A program made the position numbers and the translations under genes. A stretch of 64,000 nucleotides of DNA from Gambelia wislizenii (taxonomy: Eukaryota > Chordata > Lepidosauria > Squamata > Crotaphytidae): NCBI GenBank assembly GCA_030847615.1, contig JAUMIR010000001.1, positions 447,880,687-447,944,686 of the forward strand, written 5' to 3'. The notes below the pieces were generated by a model, which did not search any database, was not told where the DNA came from, and worked only from the letters and a program-made list of their open reading frames with translations. Positions 46,690 to 57,476 of the stretch are shown one piece after another (the first letter of the stretch is position 1; every line of letters begins with the position of its first letter).

Positions 46690-47060
46690 TCAGCCCCATT
46701 GCCATAATTGCTTCTTTTCTTTTTGTGTGTGCGCGCGAACATAAACACAGCGCGAGAAGGCAAAGGCGGCGCTTCTTTTCCATTGTGGCCTCTGCCTATG
46801 TGTGTGACACGGGCCGTGTGGAAACTTTTCGAGCCCTCTGCAGTGAATGGGGGGAGTCTGCGTGTCAGAAAGCGAGAAAGGCGAGCCAGGCGGGCGGGCG
46901 GCCTCTTCTCCTCGCTCGCTTCCGCTCAAGGACTTGGCTGGCGGCCCGCTGCTGCACTGAAGGATTCTGGGAGCGAGAGAAAGGCTCCCTACCCGACCGC
47001 CATCACTCTCCCTCCCTCCCTCCCCGTCCAAAGCGGCGGCATTAAGTAGGCCTGACAGCT
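46690..47060. promoter_or_regulatory. CpG-rich patch, possible regulatory island
   Basis: About 0.4 kb of CpG-rich sequence following the minisatellite. Frames of 110-190 aa extend over it but include the repeat array and show no recognisable domain. No gene is called. Confidence 0.45.
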
Positions 47061-47186
47061 CCGCTCCTTCCCCACTTGGCAGCGGTTCAAAGTGCTCTGT
47101 CCCCTTTGAAAGGCTGGAAGGCGGCCATGTGCAATGCAGATTTTGCTGTGCCTGCTCTCATAAGGAACTGATAAAATGCCGTCGCC

Positions 47187-47200
47187 GTTGCCATGGCGAC
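47187..47200. promoter_or_regulatory. RFX-type X-box
   Basis: GTTGCCATGGCGAC is a near-perfect X-box palindrome (GTTGCC-AT-GGYAAC type, one mismatch) embedded in GTCGCC...GGCGAC. It lies 130 bp past the CpG-rich patch. Confidence 0.6.
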
Positions 47201-47286
47201 GGGAGGGTGATGAGAGAAGGGCCCTGAGATGAGCTGCAGCCTCTGCGCTCTGCAGGGTTTTTCTCCCTCCCTGTGCCTTGTCTTTC

Positions 47287-47470
47287 TTGCAGAGGTGGAG
47301 GCGGGGAATCTATTTGTTAAATAAAATATTCTCCTTTTTTTCAATGTTAGAACATTTATATAGACACACACACACACACATAGGAGAAAAGTTTAACCCT
47401 TGAATTGCAGAGATGGAGGGAGAGAATCTATTTGTAAAAAAAAATTCTCCTTTTTTTCAATGTTAGAACA

Positions 47471-47510
<40 letters not shown>

Positions 47511-47580
47511 CACACACAAACACACACACACACACACACACATATATAGGAGAAAAAGTTAACCGTTGAATTGCAGGAAG
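47287..47580. repeat. Tandem duplication with (AT)n and (CA)n expansion
   Basis: The unit GCAGAGGTGGAGGC...CTATTTGT...TTTTTTCAATGTTAGAACA...AGGAGAAAAGTTTAAC is repeated. The first copy has a short (CA)n tract. The second has about 28 bp of (AT)n followed by (CA)n. Confidence 0.9.
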
Positions 47581-48867
47581 GGAAAGACTTCAGGGGTGGG
47601 GAGAGCCAGAGAGGCCCCTTTCAGCCAAGAAGATGGGACACACATTGGCAAGGTTGCAGAGGGCTATTTAGATTTGGCTTGGCCCCTTTTTTTGTGTGTC
47701 TCTCTCTCTGTGTGTGTGCCTGAAAAGATTGAGTAAGGGAACAGCCCGCTCCCGCCCTTCTTCCCTCCTCTGATTTCCTTTCATTGGCTTGGTTCATAGG
47801 GCCTGGGACTTCCCTCCTCTGAACTCCTACATGCCGGGCAAAGCGCCGTTGAACTCGGCTCTCCTGACCTTTTACGGTCTGCTTGTAAATCGATTGCAAT
47901 CCCAGGACTGTTGCTCTCCTGGATCTAAGCAGCAATGTTGACATTTTGTAGCCAAGCTTCTGAAAATAGGCTCAGAATACGATATTGTCGTCGTCGTCAT
48001 CGCCATCATTTCTAGACCAGTGGCTCTTAACCTTTTCTTTACCAGGGATCCCTTTTGAATATCTTTTGTTGCCGTGTCCTCCCAAGACATAACTCAAGAT
48101 TTAAAACCACAACAACAATAATAATGCAATCACACCATCCATTAAATCTTCCCTCAGAGGCACTGGAGGGGGAGGGAAGACTTTTCTTTTCTCCTGCATG
48201 TTTGTGGCTGGAGAGGATTGAATGGCAATGCACAGGCCAAGCCAGCCAGCCAGGCTTTGCCTTGGTTCCTGTTATGTGGCTGCTCCACTGTAGGGTGGAG
48301 GTGAGCGAAGCAGCCTTCAAGTCTTCATGGACCTCCTGTGAGGACATCATGGACCGCTGGGAGTCCCCAGACCACAGGTTAGGAACCACTGTTCTAGACC
48401 TACTGATTACAAATAAACAAAATTTGGCTATCATTAGGAGAGGGACCAGCAGCAGTCTTACTAGCATCCATAATCCACTGTTTTCCACTCAAGCTCAACC
48501 AGCAAAATAGGGCACGATAGACCTAATGCCTGTTTCTCATATGCTTGATACACTCACCTGGAACATAAATGCTTTATCTTTATAGTTCTACACAGATTCT
48601 CATCTCTCACCTCATTTGTTTATCATAACAAATATTTGAAGGAAAATTTATTGCAGGGGGACAATGACCTCACTCCCCCACCAGTCACCTCAGAATGCAA
48701 CATGGATTATTGATGCCAAATAGATTACAGATGACAGCAGTATAGGTATTGGTCCTAGATTGGCCACATTTAAGTACAGATTTTAATTTTTTTTTAAAGC
48801 CAGATTGTATATTGAAGGTGATAAAGTCAAACTGTAGAGCCCTAAATTGCTTGGCCCTTACTAGATT

Positions 48868-49095
48868 GTTCTTCTTGTGTGCCTTCAAGTCATTTCCAGT
48901 TTATGGCAACCCTAAGGCAACCCTATCACAGGGTTTTCTTGGCAAGATTTGTTGCCTTTGCCTTCCTCTGAGAGTGAGAGAATGTGACTTGCCCAAGGTC
49001 ACCCAGTGGGTTTCCATGGCCGAGTGGCGATTCAAACCCTTGTCTCCAGAGTTGTAGTCCAATGCTCAAACCTCTACACCATGTTGGTTCCCTAG
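48868..49095 (-). repeat. tRNA-derived SINE
   Basis: Full-length minus copy with TTCTTGTGTGCCTTCAAGTC tail, GTGACTTGCCCAAGGTCACCC body and a CAATGCTCAAACCTCTACAC head. Confidence 0.9.
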
Positions 49096-49104
49096 TAGGT
49101 TGTT

Positions 49105-49335
49105 GTATGTGTATGTGCCTTCAAGTCATCTGCCAAGTTATGGCAACCCCATGAATTTCATAGGGTTTTCTTAGGCAAGGAATACTCAGAGGTGATTTTG
49201 CCAGTTCCTCTGAATTATAGCTGACAGCATCAGGTATTTGTTGATGGTCCCCCATCCAAATAGTAGCCAGGGCTGATCCTGTTTAGCTTCCATGATCAGA
49301 TGGGATCTGGTGCCTTTAGGGTATTTAGGCATTAT
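49105..49335 (-). repeat. 5S-derived SINE, near full length
   Basis: On the minus strand it runs AGATCCCATCTGATCATGG, AGCCCTGGCTACTATTTGG, GGGACCATCAACAAATACC, body and tail. It lies 10 bp from the tRNA-derived SINE in the same orientation. Confidence 0.88.
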
Positions 49336-49602
49336 CTCTTTCTAAATGTTACTTTAGGAGTCCCTAGTCAGCTAGAATCTATTGTAATGACTCCATTAAT
49401 GCCAAAATCAATTCTGGGCACAATTTTAAATTCACAATATGGGTGGAAATCCTATTAAACTCAGTTGGACTGAGATCTGAGTATACTACATACCTACAGG
49501 ATTGTACCATTGGTGGCTTTGCAGTTCATTCCAATGAAGGTGCTATATTGTAAACTTTTTTCTAACAGATCAACAAAGCTATCAACAATTACTGATAAGA
49601 CT

Positions 49603-49873
49603 GAGGGAGCCCTGGTGGCGCAGTGGTTAAATGCCAGTACTACAAGTCACCAGTTGCAAGTTCAATTCCAGCGGGCTCCAAGGTTCACTCAGCCTCCTAT
49701 CCTTCTGTAGGTCAGTAAAATGAGTACCCAGCTTGTGGGGGCAATTAGCTTAACACACATGGGAAACTGCTGAATGCAGTGTAGATGTGTAAATAGCTAT
49801 TGCTTAAAACAATTTGTAAGCCGCTCTGATAGCCTTGTGGCTGAAGAGCGGGGTATAAATAAATAAATAAAAA
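49603..49873 (+). repeat. Sauria-type SINE (tRNA head, BovB-like tail)
   Basis: GAGCCCTGGTGGCGCAGTGG carries an A box. GTTGCAAGTTCAATTCC carries a B box. The body leads to TTGTAAGCCGCTCTGATAGC and GGGGTATAAATAAATAAAT. This order is diagnostic of Sauria SINEs and supports a squamate host. Confidence 0.88.
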
Positions 49874-51551
49874 AGACAAGACCAGCTTTTTGTGTAGTGC
49901 TTTCTATGCGACAAAGGAGTATAGAGGCATGCTTGATACTGACAGATGCTTCATACAATCCATTTTGTTTAGGGGAAGTAAGAGCTGATTCCAGAGTACA
50001 CAATACCTGAATACAACAATTGCGACTGATACTCTTGTGTGTAAATGACAACTCTTGCCTGCAAAACATGCAGGAGCTCTGAGCATTCAGTAACCATTTC
50101 ACGCCTAAGCTTTTACAACAATATGTCAGCTATAGGCTTATAAGAGTCCTGTCTTCCTCCTTAATATTTCTCATTTTCCCTTAATGTTTCCCATTAAGAA
50201 CTGCTCCAAGAATCAAGCTTTGTGGATAAATAAAAAATGGAGAATGGAGAACTGAAAGATAAATTGCTTCAAATAAGGAAAAGTGAAAAAGCAGTGAAAC
50301 ACATGGGGGAATGAAGTTAGAAACCACACACATGCACCATACAGTATATTATTTGGAATCAGTTTTAATTCCTTAAGGCCAAAATAATAATGTTCAAGGA
50401 CATAAAGCAGGCCCACATTTTATTGTTAGAGGCTCACATTCGAGATACAAAGGTTAAAACAGCTACAATAATTTAGAAAGCCGTGTCAGTACTGCAAATG
50501 GAAGCTTCATTTTCAAAGCCTCAACTTCATACCAACAGATTGAGTAAAAAGAGGCATTTCTTCACCAACTGCATAGTTTAAAAACACAAAACATCAAGAA
50601 CCTAAAAAAATCAACTCAGGTTTTGTGAAGCTGCTTGTATTCAACTGTAATTTTGTTACCTGACTCTGGGTTCTTGCCTATGGTTGTCATGGCAATCCTG
50701 GCCTGTTCTATGCAATCTGTCTCACTGGAATTTCCTGATTATTCAAAAATTCTTCCAAAAAGCTGGAGGGGGAGGCAGAGAGAGAAGTTGGATTGCTTCC
50801 TTTTTTGTATTCTTGTAACATTGTGTTCAAGGTTTCTGTTACAAATCAGAAAAAGTGAACCTGTTTGCTCCACTCATCTGGGAAGAGAGATAGCGAGATA
50901 AATGCAGATTCTGAAATATTTGCTTCAGTGTTCTCTTGCAGTTCACAAAGGGAAGAAAACAAAGGGATGAGAAAGAAAGACTAAAAGGCTGTAGCATATA
51001 AACAGTGTTCTGTTCACCATGGCCGAGATCTTTCCAAGGTGACCATCAGTTTGCTTAGTCCAGCAGAAAAATAGGTTGCTTTAAAATTATTTTGCTCCCC
51101 TCCTGGCTGAGTCTATACATATGTGTGACAAAGAGAGTCAATGTACATACTGTCCAACATGCAGAAATACATTTAGAAATCCTTGATTGGGTTAAGAACT
51201 GGTAGTAAGATTTTTTTAATCCAAGAGAACTGTGATTGGCACACATCCTTTTCATTTTATTTTAAAAAAATATGAACAATGAGAAGGCAGGAATATTCAA
51301 TGAAACAAAGGCTGCAGTATTCACTGGCTGGTTTTTGCAGTTTGTAAAATATAATTACTCCAGACATGGAGCCTGCATACAAAATATATCATCAGTCAGG
51401 TTTGTTCCATTCTTACCCTCTGTGTGGTGACTTTCTGAAGGTATCAGCATCCTACAGTTTCCTTGTTCCCTCTGTTTTACTTCCTTTGCCCCCACCTCAC
51501 TTCATACCACCTTCATTCTGTTCTGTTTCTTGTTTGGCTAACACAGTAGAC

Positions 51552-51792
51552 CCACAGTTCTTGCAAAGCCATTTTGATTCATTGCCACAGAATGGGAATT
51601 AGTTTAAGCATTCTGGGAACATAGATTTTCCTTCAGTTTTTTCCCCGGGCTGTGAGGCCGTGTTCTGGAATAGTTTCTTTCTGACAGCCTTACAGCCCAG
51701 GAAAAAACTGAAGAAAAATCTATGTTCCCAGAATGCTTAAACTGATTCCCATTCTGTGGCATTGAATCAAAATGGCTTTGCAAGAACTGTGG
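51552..51792. repeat. Long palindrome, ~102-bp arms, ~38-nt loop
   Basis: The left arm, from CCACAGTTCTTGCAAAGCC to CCCCGGGCTGT (51552-51653), pairs almost throughout with 51692-51792, which ends GGCTTTGCAAGAACTGTGG. The inner part is the CATAGATTTTCC foldback also seen at 13376. The outer 50 bp look like host flank copied in inverted form. Confidence 0.88.
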
Positions 51793-53383
51793 ATCACAGC
51801 CCGGAAAAAAACAAAGGAAAATCTATGGATGCCGACTGTGAAAGCCTTCAGCTTCACATTCTGGGAACAATTCAGCCTTGACATTCTCTTCCCAACAACA
51901 TATTGCTGCATTCTGTAGTATCATCTGACAGTTTGTGACATCACCTTATAAACAGCAAGACTAAAAAATATGAGCTGTTTCCCAGGGACAATGAAGCAAA
52001 CTTGTTCTGATATTAACTCTCTAAATGCTTCTTCTTAAAATATTTTAATGCACCTATAATTGGTTTAAACAGGCTAATATATAGGCCTAAATCCAATTGC
52101 TTGTTACAACTACAGTAGATCCATTAAATAAGTAGGAATTTAGTAAATCAGACCTTATATAAGTTCAATTGTTTCAGCTGTTTTACTGTAATTGGTACTA
52201 GCAATTAGATATAGGGTATTGATTCACAGGCGCTGCTCTGTTTTCCAGACTGAGGATTTTTCAGATTTTCTAACTTGAGAATTCTTTCAATACTGGCATC
52301 CCTGTCAATACTGGCAATGCCTGTATCTTTGCCACAGAAACTCAACATATTTTAGATAACTACGGAAAATTTACTGGAAACAACAGCAACAAGGCTTTCC
52401 CTCTTTGCTCTGTTAGAACATCTGTTCTGCAGTAACAGAAATGTAGATTTATCCCTTTTTTTATTTTATAGGATAAGCTAGTCCGCCACATTCAAAAAGC
52501 AGCAGGCAAATTTGGGGGTGCGGTACTGGCTGTGTGCCACACACATAATTGTCCTCCAATAGAGGAAATAAGCCAAGAAGCTCAGGGGTTGCCACTGCTG
52601 CTCCCCATATCTGCCATCTTAGGCATTCGCCTTGCTCTGCCAAATGGTAGGGCTGGTCCTGAAGTCATCTCAGTCTATTGTCTGTGGATGCTGTGGGCAA
52701 CTGGCTCTACTCCCATAACCCCCATTTTCCATCTGCTTTCAGATTTTCCATCTCTGAACTGCTCTCTAGCCCCTCTCTCTGGTTGATGGACTTGCATGTT
52801 CATTCTAGTAGCTTGGCATATATACTGTACTACAGTACTTATTTTCACTTTATACAGGATAGGGCAGCCTTTCTTTTTGGTATCAAAACCTTCCTTTTTG
52901 CTGATACATTTTACATTGTATTTTTTTTAAAAAAAATGTTTGATTTGTGGATTGAATAGTGCTTATGCCTTTTCTTTGATAGTTTTATGGTTATTCTCTA
53001 GTTTTTGGCCTTTTCCTAAAATTATGTCTACCACCCTTAGAAATCTTAGATGAAGGTTTTTTATATATATATTTTAAAAAATGAAATGAAATGAAACTAG
53101 TTCCAGCCTATGAACTCCAACAAGGGAAGTTGTCCTATTACCACTTATGAGTGTAAGATTATGCTAATTCCCCACATCATTTCATCTTAGTGGAGAGGGG
53201 GTTTTTTTGGGGGGGGGTGCTTGGAACTCACATATTTCCATTTAGTCATTCATTCATTTATTTGGTGCCTTCAGTTTGAAACATGATCATAATATCACAG
53301 CAAATGCCAAAAGGAGAGAGCTTAATATTAAAATCCATGAAACCCAGCAAAAGCCAGCTGAACCAATATAATGTGTGCTACTG

Positions 53384-53997
53384 CCTAAATACCCTAGAAG
53401 CACCAGATCTCACCTGATTTTGGAAGCTAAGGATGGTCAGCCCTGGTTAGTACTTGAATGGGAGACCACCAATGAATACCAGGTGCTGTAGGCTACATTT
53501 CAGAGGAAGGAACTGGCAAAACCACTTCTGAGTACAGTTGTCCCTCCACATTCACAGATTTAGCATTCATGGATTTAAGTATTCACAGCTTGAAAATATT
53601 CTTAAAAAAATAATAATCCAAAAAGCAAACCTTGCGTTTTGCCATCTTATATAAGGGACATCATTTTGCTACGCCATTGCATATAATGGGACTTGAATAT
53701 TCACGGATTTTGGTATCTATGGGGGGTCCTGGAACCAAACCCCAGCGAATGTGAAGGGACAACTGTATTCCTTGCCTAAGAAAGCCATAGGAAATTCTTG
53801 GGGTGACCATAAATTGACAGGCAATTTGAAGGGACATGGACATGCACACACATGTTCTTCTACAGGAGCAAGGGTTTTCAGCAGCATGTCTGACACAATG
53901 TGAACCTGTGGTGGAACTGAGTCAGTCAAGCCTTATTAGTCTTGTGAATTGCTCTTATGCTGCACATACCTGTATACTAAATCCTCAGATGTTTTGT
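53384..53997 (+). repeat. 5S-derived SINE with nested mariner and shared 3' flank
   Basis: The head CAGATCTCACCTGATTTTGG and CCTGGTTAGTACTTGAATGG follow the 3' half of 5S rRNA closely, including the internal control region. The body is split by a mariner-type element (53535-53765) and resumes ATTCCTTGCCTAAGAAAGCC. After the tail come about 150 bp also present, inverted, at 42511-42660. Confidence 0.88.
53535..53765. mobile_element. Mariner/Tigger-type MITE with TA duplication
   Basis: Ends CAGTTGTCCCTCCACATTC and GAATGTGAAGGGACAACTG are near-perfect inverted repeats. TA lies on both sides (53533-53534 and 53766-53767). Removing the element restores the SINE sequence CTGAGTATTCC exactly. Confidence 0.95.
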
Positions 53998-55689
53998 TGC
54001 AGATTATGCACCAAAATGTAGATCATGTTATTTAGGAGCTGTGAATGAAATGTTTAGTTCAAATCACACTTCAGCCATGAATTACCTGGAGGAGCTTAGC
54101 TACGATATGTACAATAGCTAACTATTGAGATTATTAGTGAGCAATTGCTATTGGAATACTAATACTGACTTGCCTTACAGGGATGTTGTAAGCAATATGT
54201 CACTTCCGGTGTGTAATCCTTCAAGTCAGGGCCAGCTTAACCTTAGGCAAGGAGGACAGCTGGCTCAGGCAGCAGAATTGGGATGTTATGAAAAGTTAGC
54301 AAGCTCTGAATTATTTGCTTTATTAATCGTATTGCATTCTAACTTCCAAAGCAGCAGATTTTCTACCTTGTGAGCTAAAGATACCTAGGCTTAGGTGCTA
54401 TGTGCCTTGTTATTCCAATATCGAATACAGATCCATTGAAGCAATGGGATTTACACTGATTTACCTGTTCTAGGTTGGACTAACATCTGGATTTAGGCCC
54501 TTGACTCACATGGGTGGTGTAGGTGTCATTTGCTGCTTTACTGCTCTGTATGTGTTATACTAGTCTGGTTGTAGGTGGCTCACATATGTAGAGTAGTCAT
54601 ATCTGGAGCCATCCCACAGCAAGCAGAAATCTCCTTTCTCCCCAGAGGCAGCTGGTGTCTTCCATGTCAGTGGGGAGGTGTATCTGTTCCAGGTCTGACT
54701 CTGCACTTTGAAGGAACTATCCAAGAGACTGAAGTTATTTGGGGGTTCAGAGCTTTGGACAGTTCCTTTCTAGTTCAAATTAAAACCCAGAGCAGATTCA
54801 CAGCCCCACTGACACGGAATCCTCCTGCCACTGCTGTTTCACCCACTATTCTGCCTCTTTGCTCGTCTACTTCTGTGCTGCTAGCCAAGTTAGAGGCACT
54901 GCAGCCAGCCAGGTCATTTCAAGGATGGACTTTTTGCATGCCTCTCTTAGAAGCTCATTCTCCCTAAGGCTTTCTTGTGTGGCTTTTCTTGGCAGCCTGC
55001 TCACTGGAGACCTGAGGGGAAACTAGTTCATAACAGCTTCTAAGGAAAGCATGGAAGTAGCTACTTTGGAATGAATGGCCTGGGCAAGATGTTGATCTCC
55101 TGGCTCTGGCAGTGTGGTAACTGTCTGGTGCAGATGGGATCCAAATCCACATCTTTATTGCTTAGCCAGAGATCATCACTGCAGATGGAAGCAACCCAGC
55201 TGAGGAAGGGAGAGATTTACTCATTCCTATGGGACAGTGCCACACACTGGTCTTGAGCATGCCAGCCCTGCAAGATTGCAACCCCCACCCTAGCCCTGGG
55301 GGGGCACCCTATATCCTGCCCCTGTTATTTTTCAGATAAGGCAGAGCCTGGAAACATTTTTTTAAAAAATCACAGCTCCTAGAATCCCTCAGCTAGTGTG
55401 GTATGCTGGCTAGGTCATGCCAAAGCAGACATCATCATCATCATCATCAGTGTATTTGTGAATGCTGACTATTTTTCAGCAGAATATTGACTTTTCCCAT
55501 AGCAGATTAATCAGTTATACTGTAATTACAGTGAGGACAATGTCTGTGAAATGTTAGAAATCCAGTGACTTCCAGCTGTAAGCGAATGCATCACCAAAAT
55601 GTGGGATTAAGTGATTATGGCAAAGTGGATGCATTTCATAAGGACACGGGAGAATGATCAGAGGTGGGACAATTTTATGGATAACTGTC

Positions 55690-56270
55690 ACCATTTACTG
55701 AATTTTGTAAACTCAATTTGCTATTATCATACTGTATGATTACCATATATATATATATATATATATATATGAATTAGTAAATGATCATCCTATATACACA
55801 GAGAGTTTCTCATTGCAATTTGAATATAGCTCTAAATAGTTCACTGTTTGTATATGTAATGGCATACGCTTTCTGTAGTTTCTTGTTTATGACAGTTAAT
55901 TTTTTAAGGAAAAAATTACTTTCGTCCAACTGGTCTAATTTTCTGAAGCATTCTGTAAATGATTTTAAAGCATGCAAGATGACATCATATCATCATAATT
56001 ACTGGATGATGATTACGATGGCAGCTTTTATTTGTGAGCTGCTTGCCTTTGAAGAGTCCAATCAGGCTGCAACAAATTCGAAAGTCAGGCTATTCTAGTA
56101 GTCAGATGTGCCATTGAAGTACACAGCCTGCTCATGATTTCAGCACTGTAGTTACTATAACAATGCAACGTCACATATGGAAAAATCCCTGCATCCGTTT
56201 ATCTGAAGCAGAGAACAGAGAAATGGGCTGGATGTGGAGAGAACAGCCGTTTCACTGTAAACAGTACCAA
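55690..56270. other. Repeat-free segment, possible conserved noncoding element
   Basis: It contains a short (AT)n near 55750. The following repeat-free part carries TAATTA-type homeodomain sites (CATCATAATTACTGG near 55991). No coding frame was recognised. Conservation cannot be tested here. Confidence 0.35.
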
Positions 56271-56617
56271 AATTTCATTTTATAGGGAAGCATTCAAAAT
56301 GTGAGGTTAAATCCCCATATTAATAAAAAAAATGTTAAATTAAATCCCCATACCTATTATGTAGGAAATACAGCAAGACATGTATTGTTCTTGTTTTTTT
56401 AAAAGCTAATCTAAACCCAACCATAATATGCAATTTGAATGTTAACATTTTGAATGAATAAAATGATGCACCAGTGAAAGAAGCTGATGCCCTGCAATAC
56501 TCTGTTTGGAAACACAAATACAATGGAAAATAGGTATTTTGGCTAAAAAGAACTGTAACTTTTATTTCCTTTGCAAGTTTAGTCAGATGTCACCTATAAA
56601 ACTGTCCGGTTGTAGGC

Positions 56618-57365
56618 ACCACAGTTCAAGAAGGATATTGACCAGGCAGAACATGTCATGAGGAAGGTTACCAAGGTCTGGATACCAAGCGTTATGAAGA
56701 GCAGCTTAGGGAGCTGGGTATATTTGGCTTGGAGCAGAGAAGAGTGAGAAGTGATATGACAGACATCATTAAATATTTGAAGGATGCATACCCTCCAACA
56801 GTCCCAATTAATCCTCTGTCATCCTACTTTTTCAGCTGCTTTTAACATGTCCCAGCTCCTCACTCCTTCTCCTATTCCCCCCCCCCTTGTCTTCAGTTTA
56901 CTCCAGTTATGGTAAACTGATGTCAGTCAACTCAGCAGAGGGAAAAGGAGAAGAAGGAGTGAAATCTTGTCCTTCCCAGTAGGTTCAGGCAAAACCAAGC
57001 TGCTGAAGCCTCTCCTGGTTTATGTGTTCTTTCATCTGTGAAATGTTGCAGGGTATGAGGATGTCATATGGAAGATGGGGAAAGCTTATTTTCTGCTGCT
57101 CCACAGTAGGACAACAACCAATGGATTCAAATTATAAGAAAAAAGATTCTAAGCATTAGGAATAACTTCTTGGTGGTAAGAGCTTTTCAACAGTGGAATA
57201 TGCTGCCTTGAGATGGTGGACTCTCCTTCATTAGAAGTCTTTAAACAAAGTTTGGATGGTAATGCCTCAGTATTGCTTTATGTGTGTATTCCTACATGAC
57301 AAGGGACTGGACTAGATGTTCCTTGCAATCTTCTCCAGTTCTATGACTCCATGAGTCTATGATTC
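56618..57365 (+). repeat. CR1 LINE 3' end, sense, with nested insertion
   Basis: It begins near AAGAAGGATATTGACCAGGC, continues AGGGAGCTGGGTATATTTGG, and ends CTATGACTCCATGAGTCTATGATTC. It is interrupted at 56787-57057 by a short DNA element. Confidence 0.88.
56787..57057. mobile_element. DNA MITE nested in CR1, 271 bp
   Basis: The ends CATACCCTCCAACA and TGTTGCAGGGTATG are inverted repeats. AGGATG is duplicated on both sides (56781-56786 and 57058-57063), and removing the element rejoins the CR1 sequence. The superfamily is uncertain; a hAT would give 8 bp. Confidence 0.8.
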
Positions 57366-57463
57366 CTATTTTACTAAATGGTGTGTGCACGCACATATAT
57401 TTTCATCTCTGCCTGTTTGCAGCCTCTCTATCTGCTGTGCCCTGGCAATGCATTTGTAATGCA

Positions 57464-57476
57464 GTTGCCCGGCAAC
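57464..57476. promoter_or_regulatory. RFX-type X-box
   Basis: GTTGCCCGGCAAC is a perfect X-box palindrome with a 1-nt spacer, in unique sequence about 34 kb upstream of IRF2BPL. Confidence 0.6.

Noticed and set aside
46482..47045. 187-aa frame with a His-rich start
   Set aside because: The His and Ile runs are translations of CAT/ATC microsatellites in the minisatellite; the rest is CpG-rich filler.
49603..49690. Apparent tRNA gene
   Set aside because: A and B boxes are present but no intact cloverleaf follows; it is the head of a Sauria-type SINE.
53384..53480. Apparent 5S rRNA gene sequence
   Set aside because: Only the 5S-derived head of a SINE; it is diverged, lacks the complete 5' part of 5S rRNA and continues into the SINE body.
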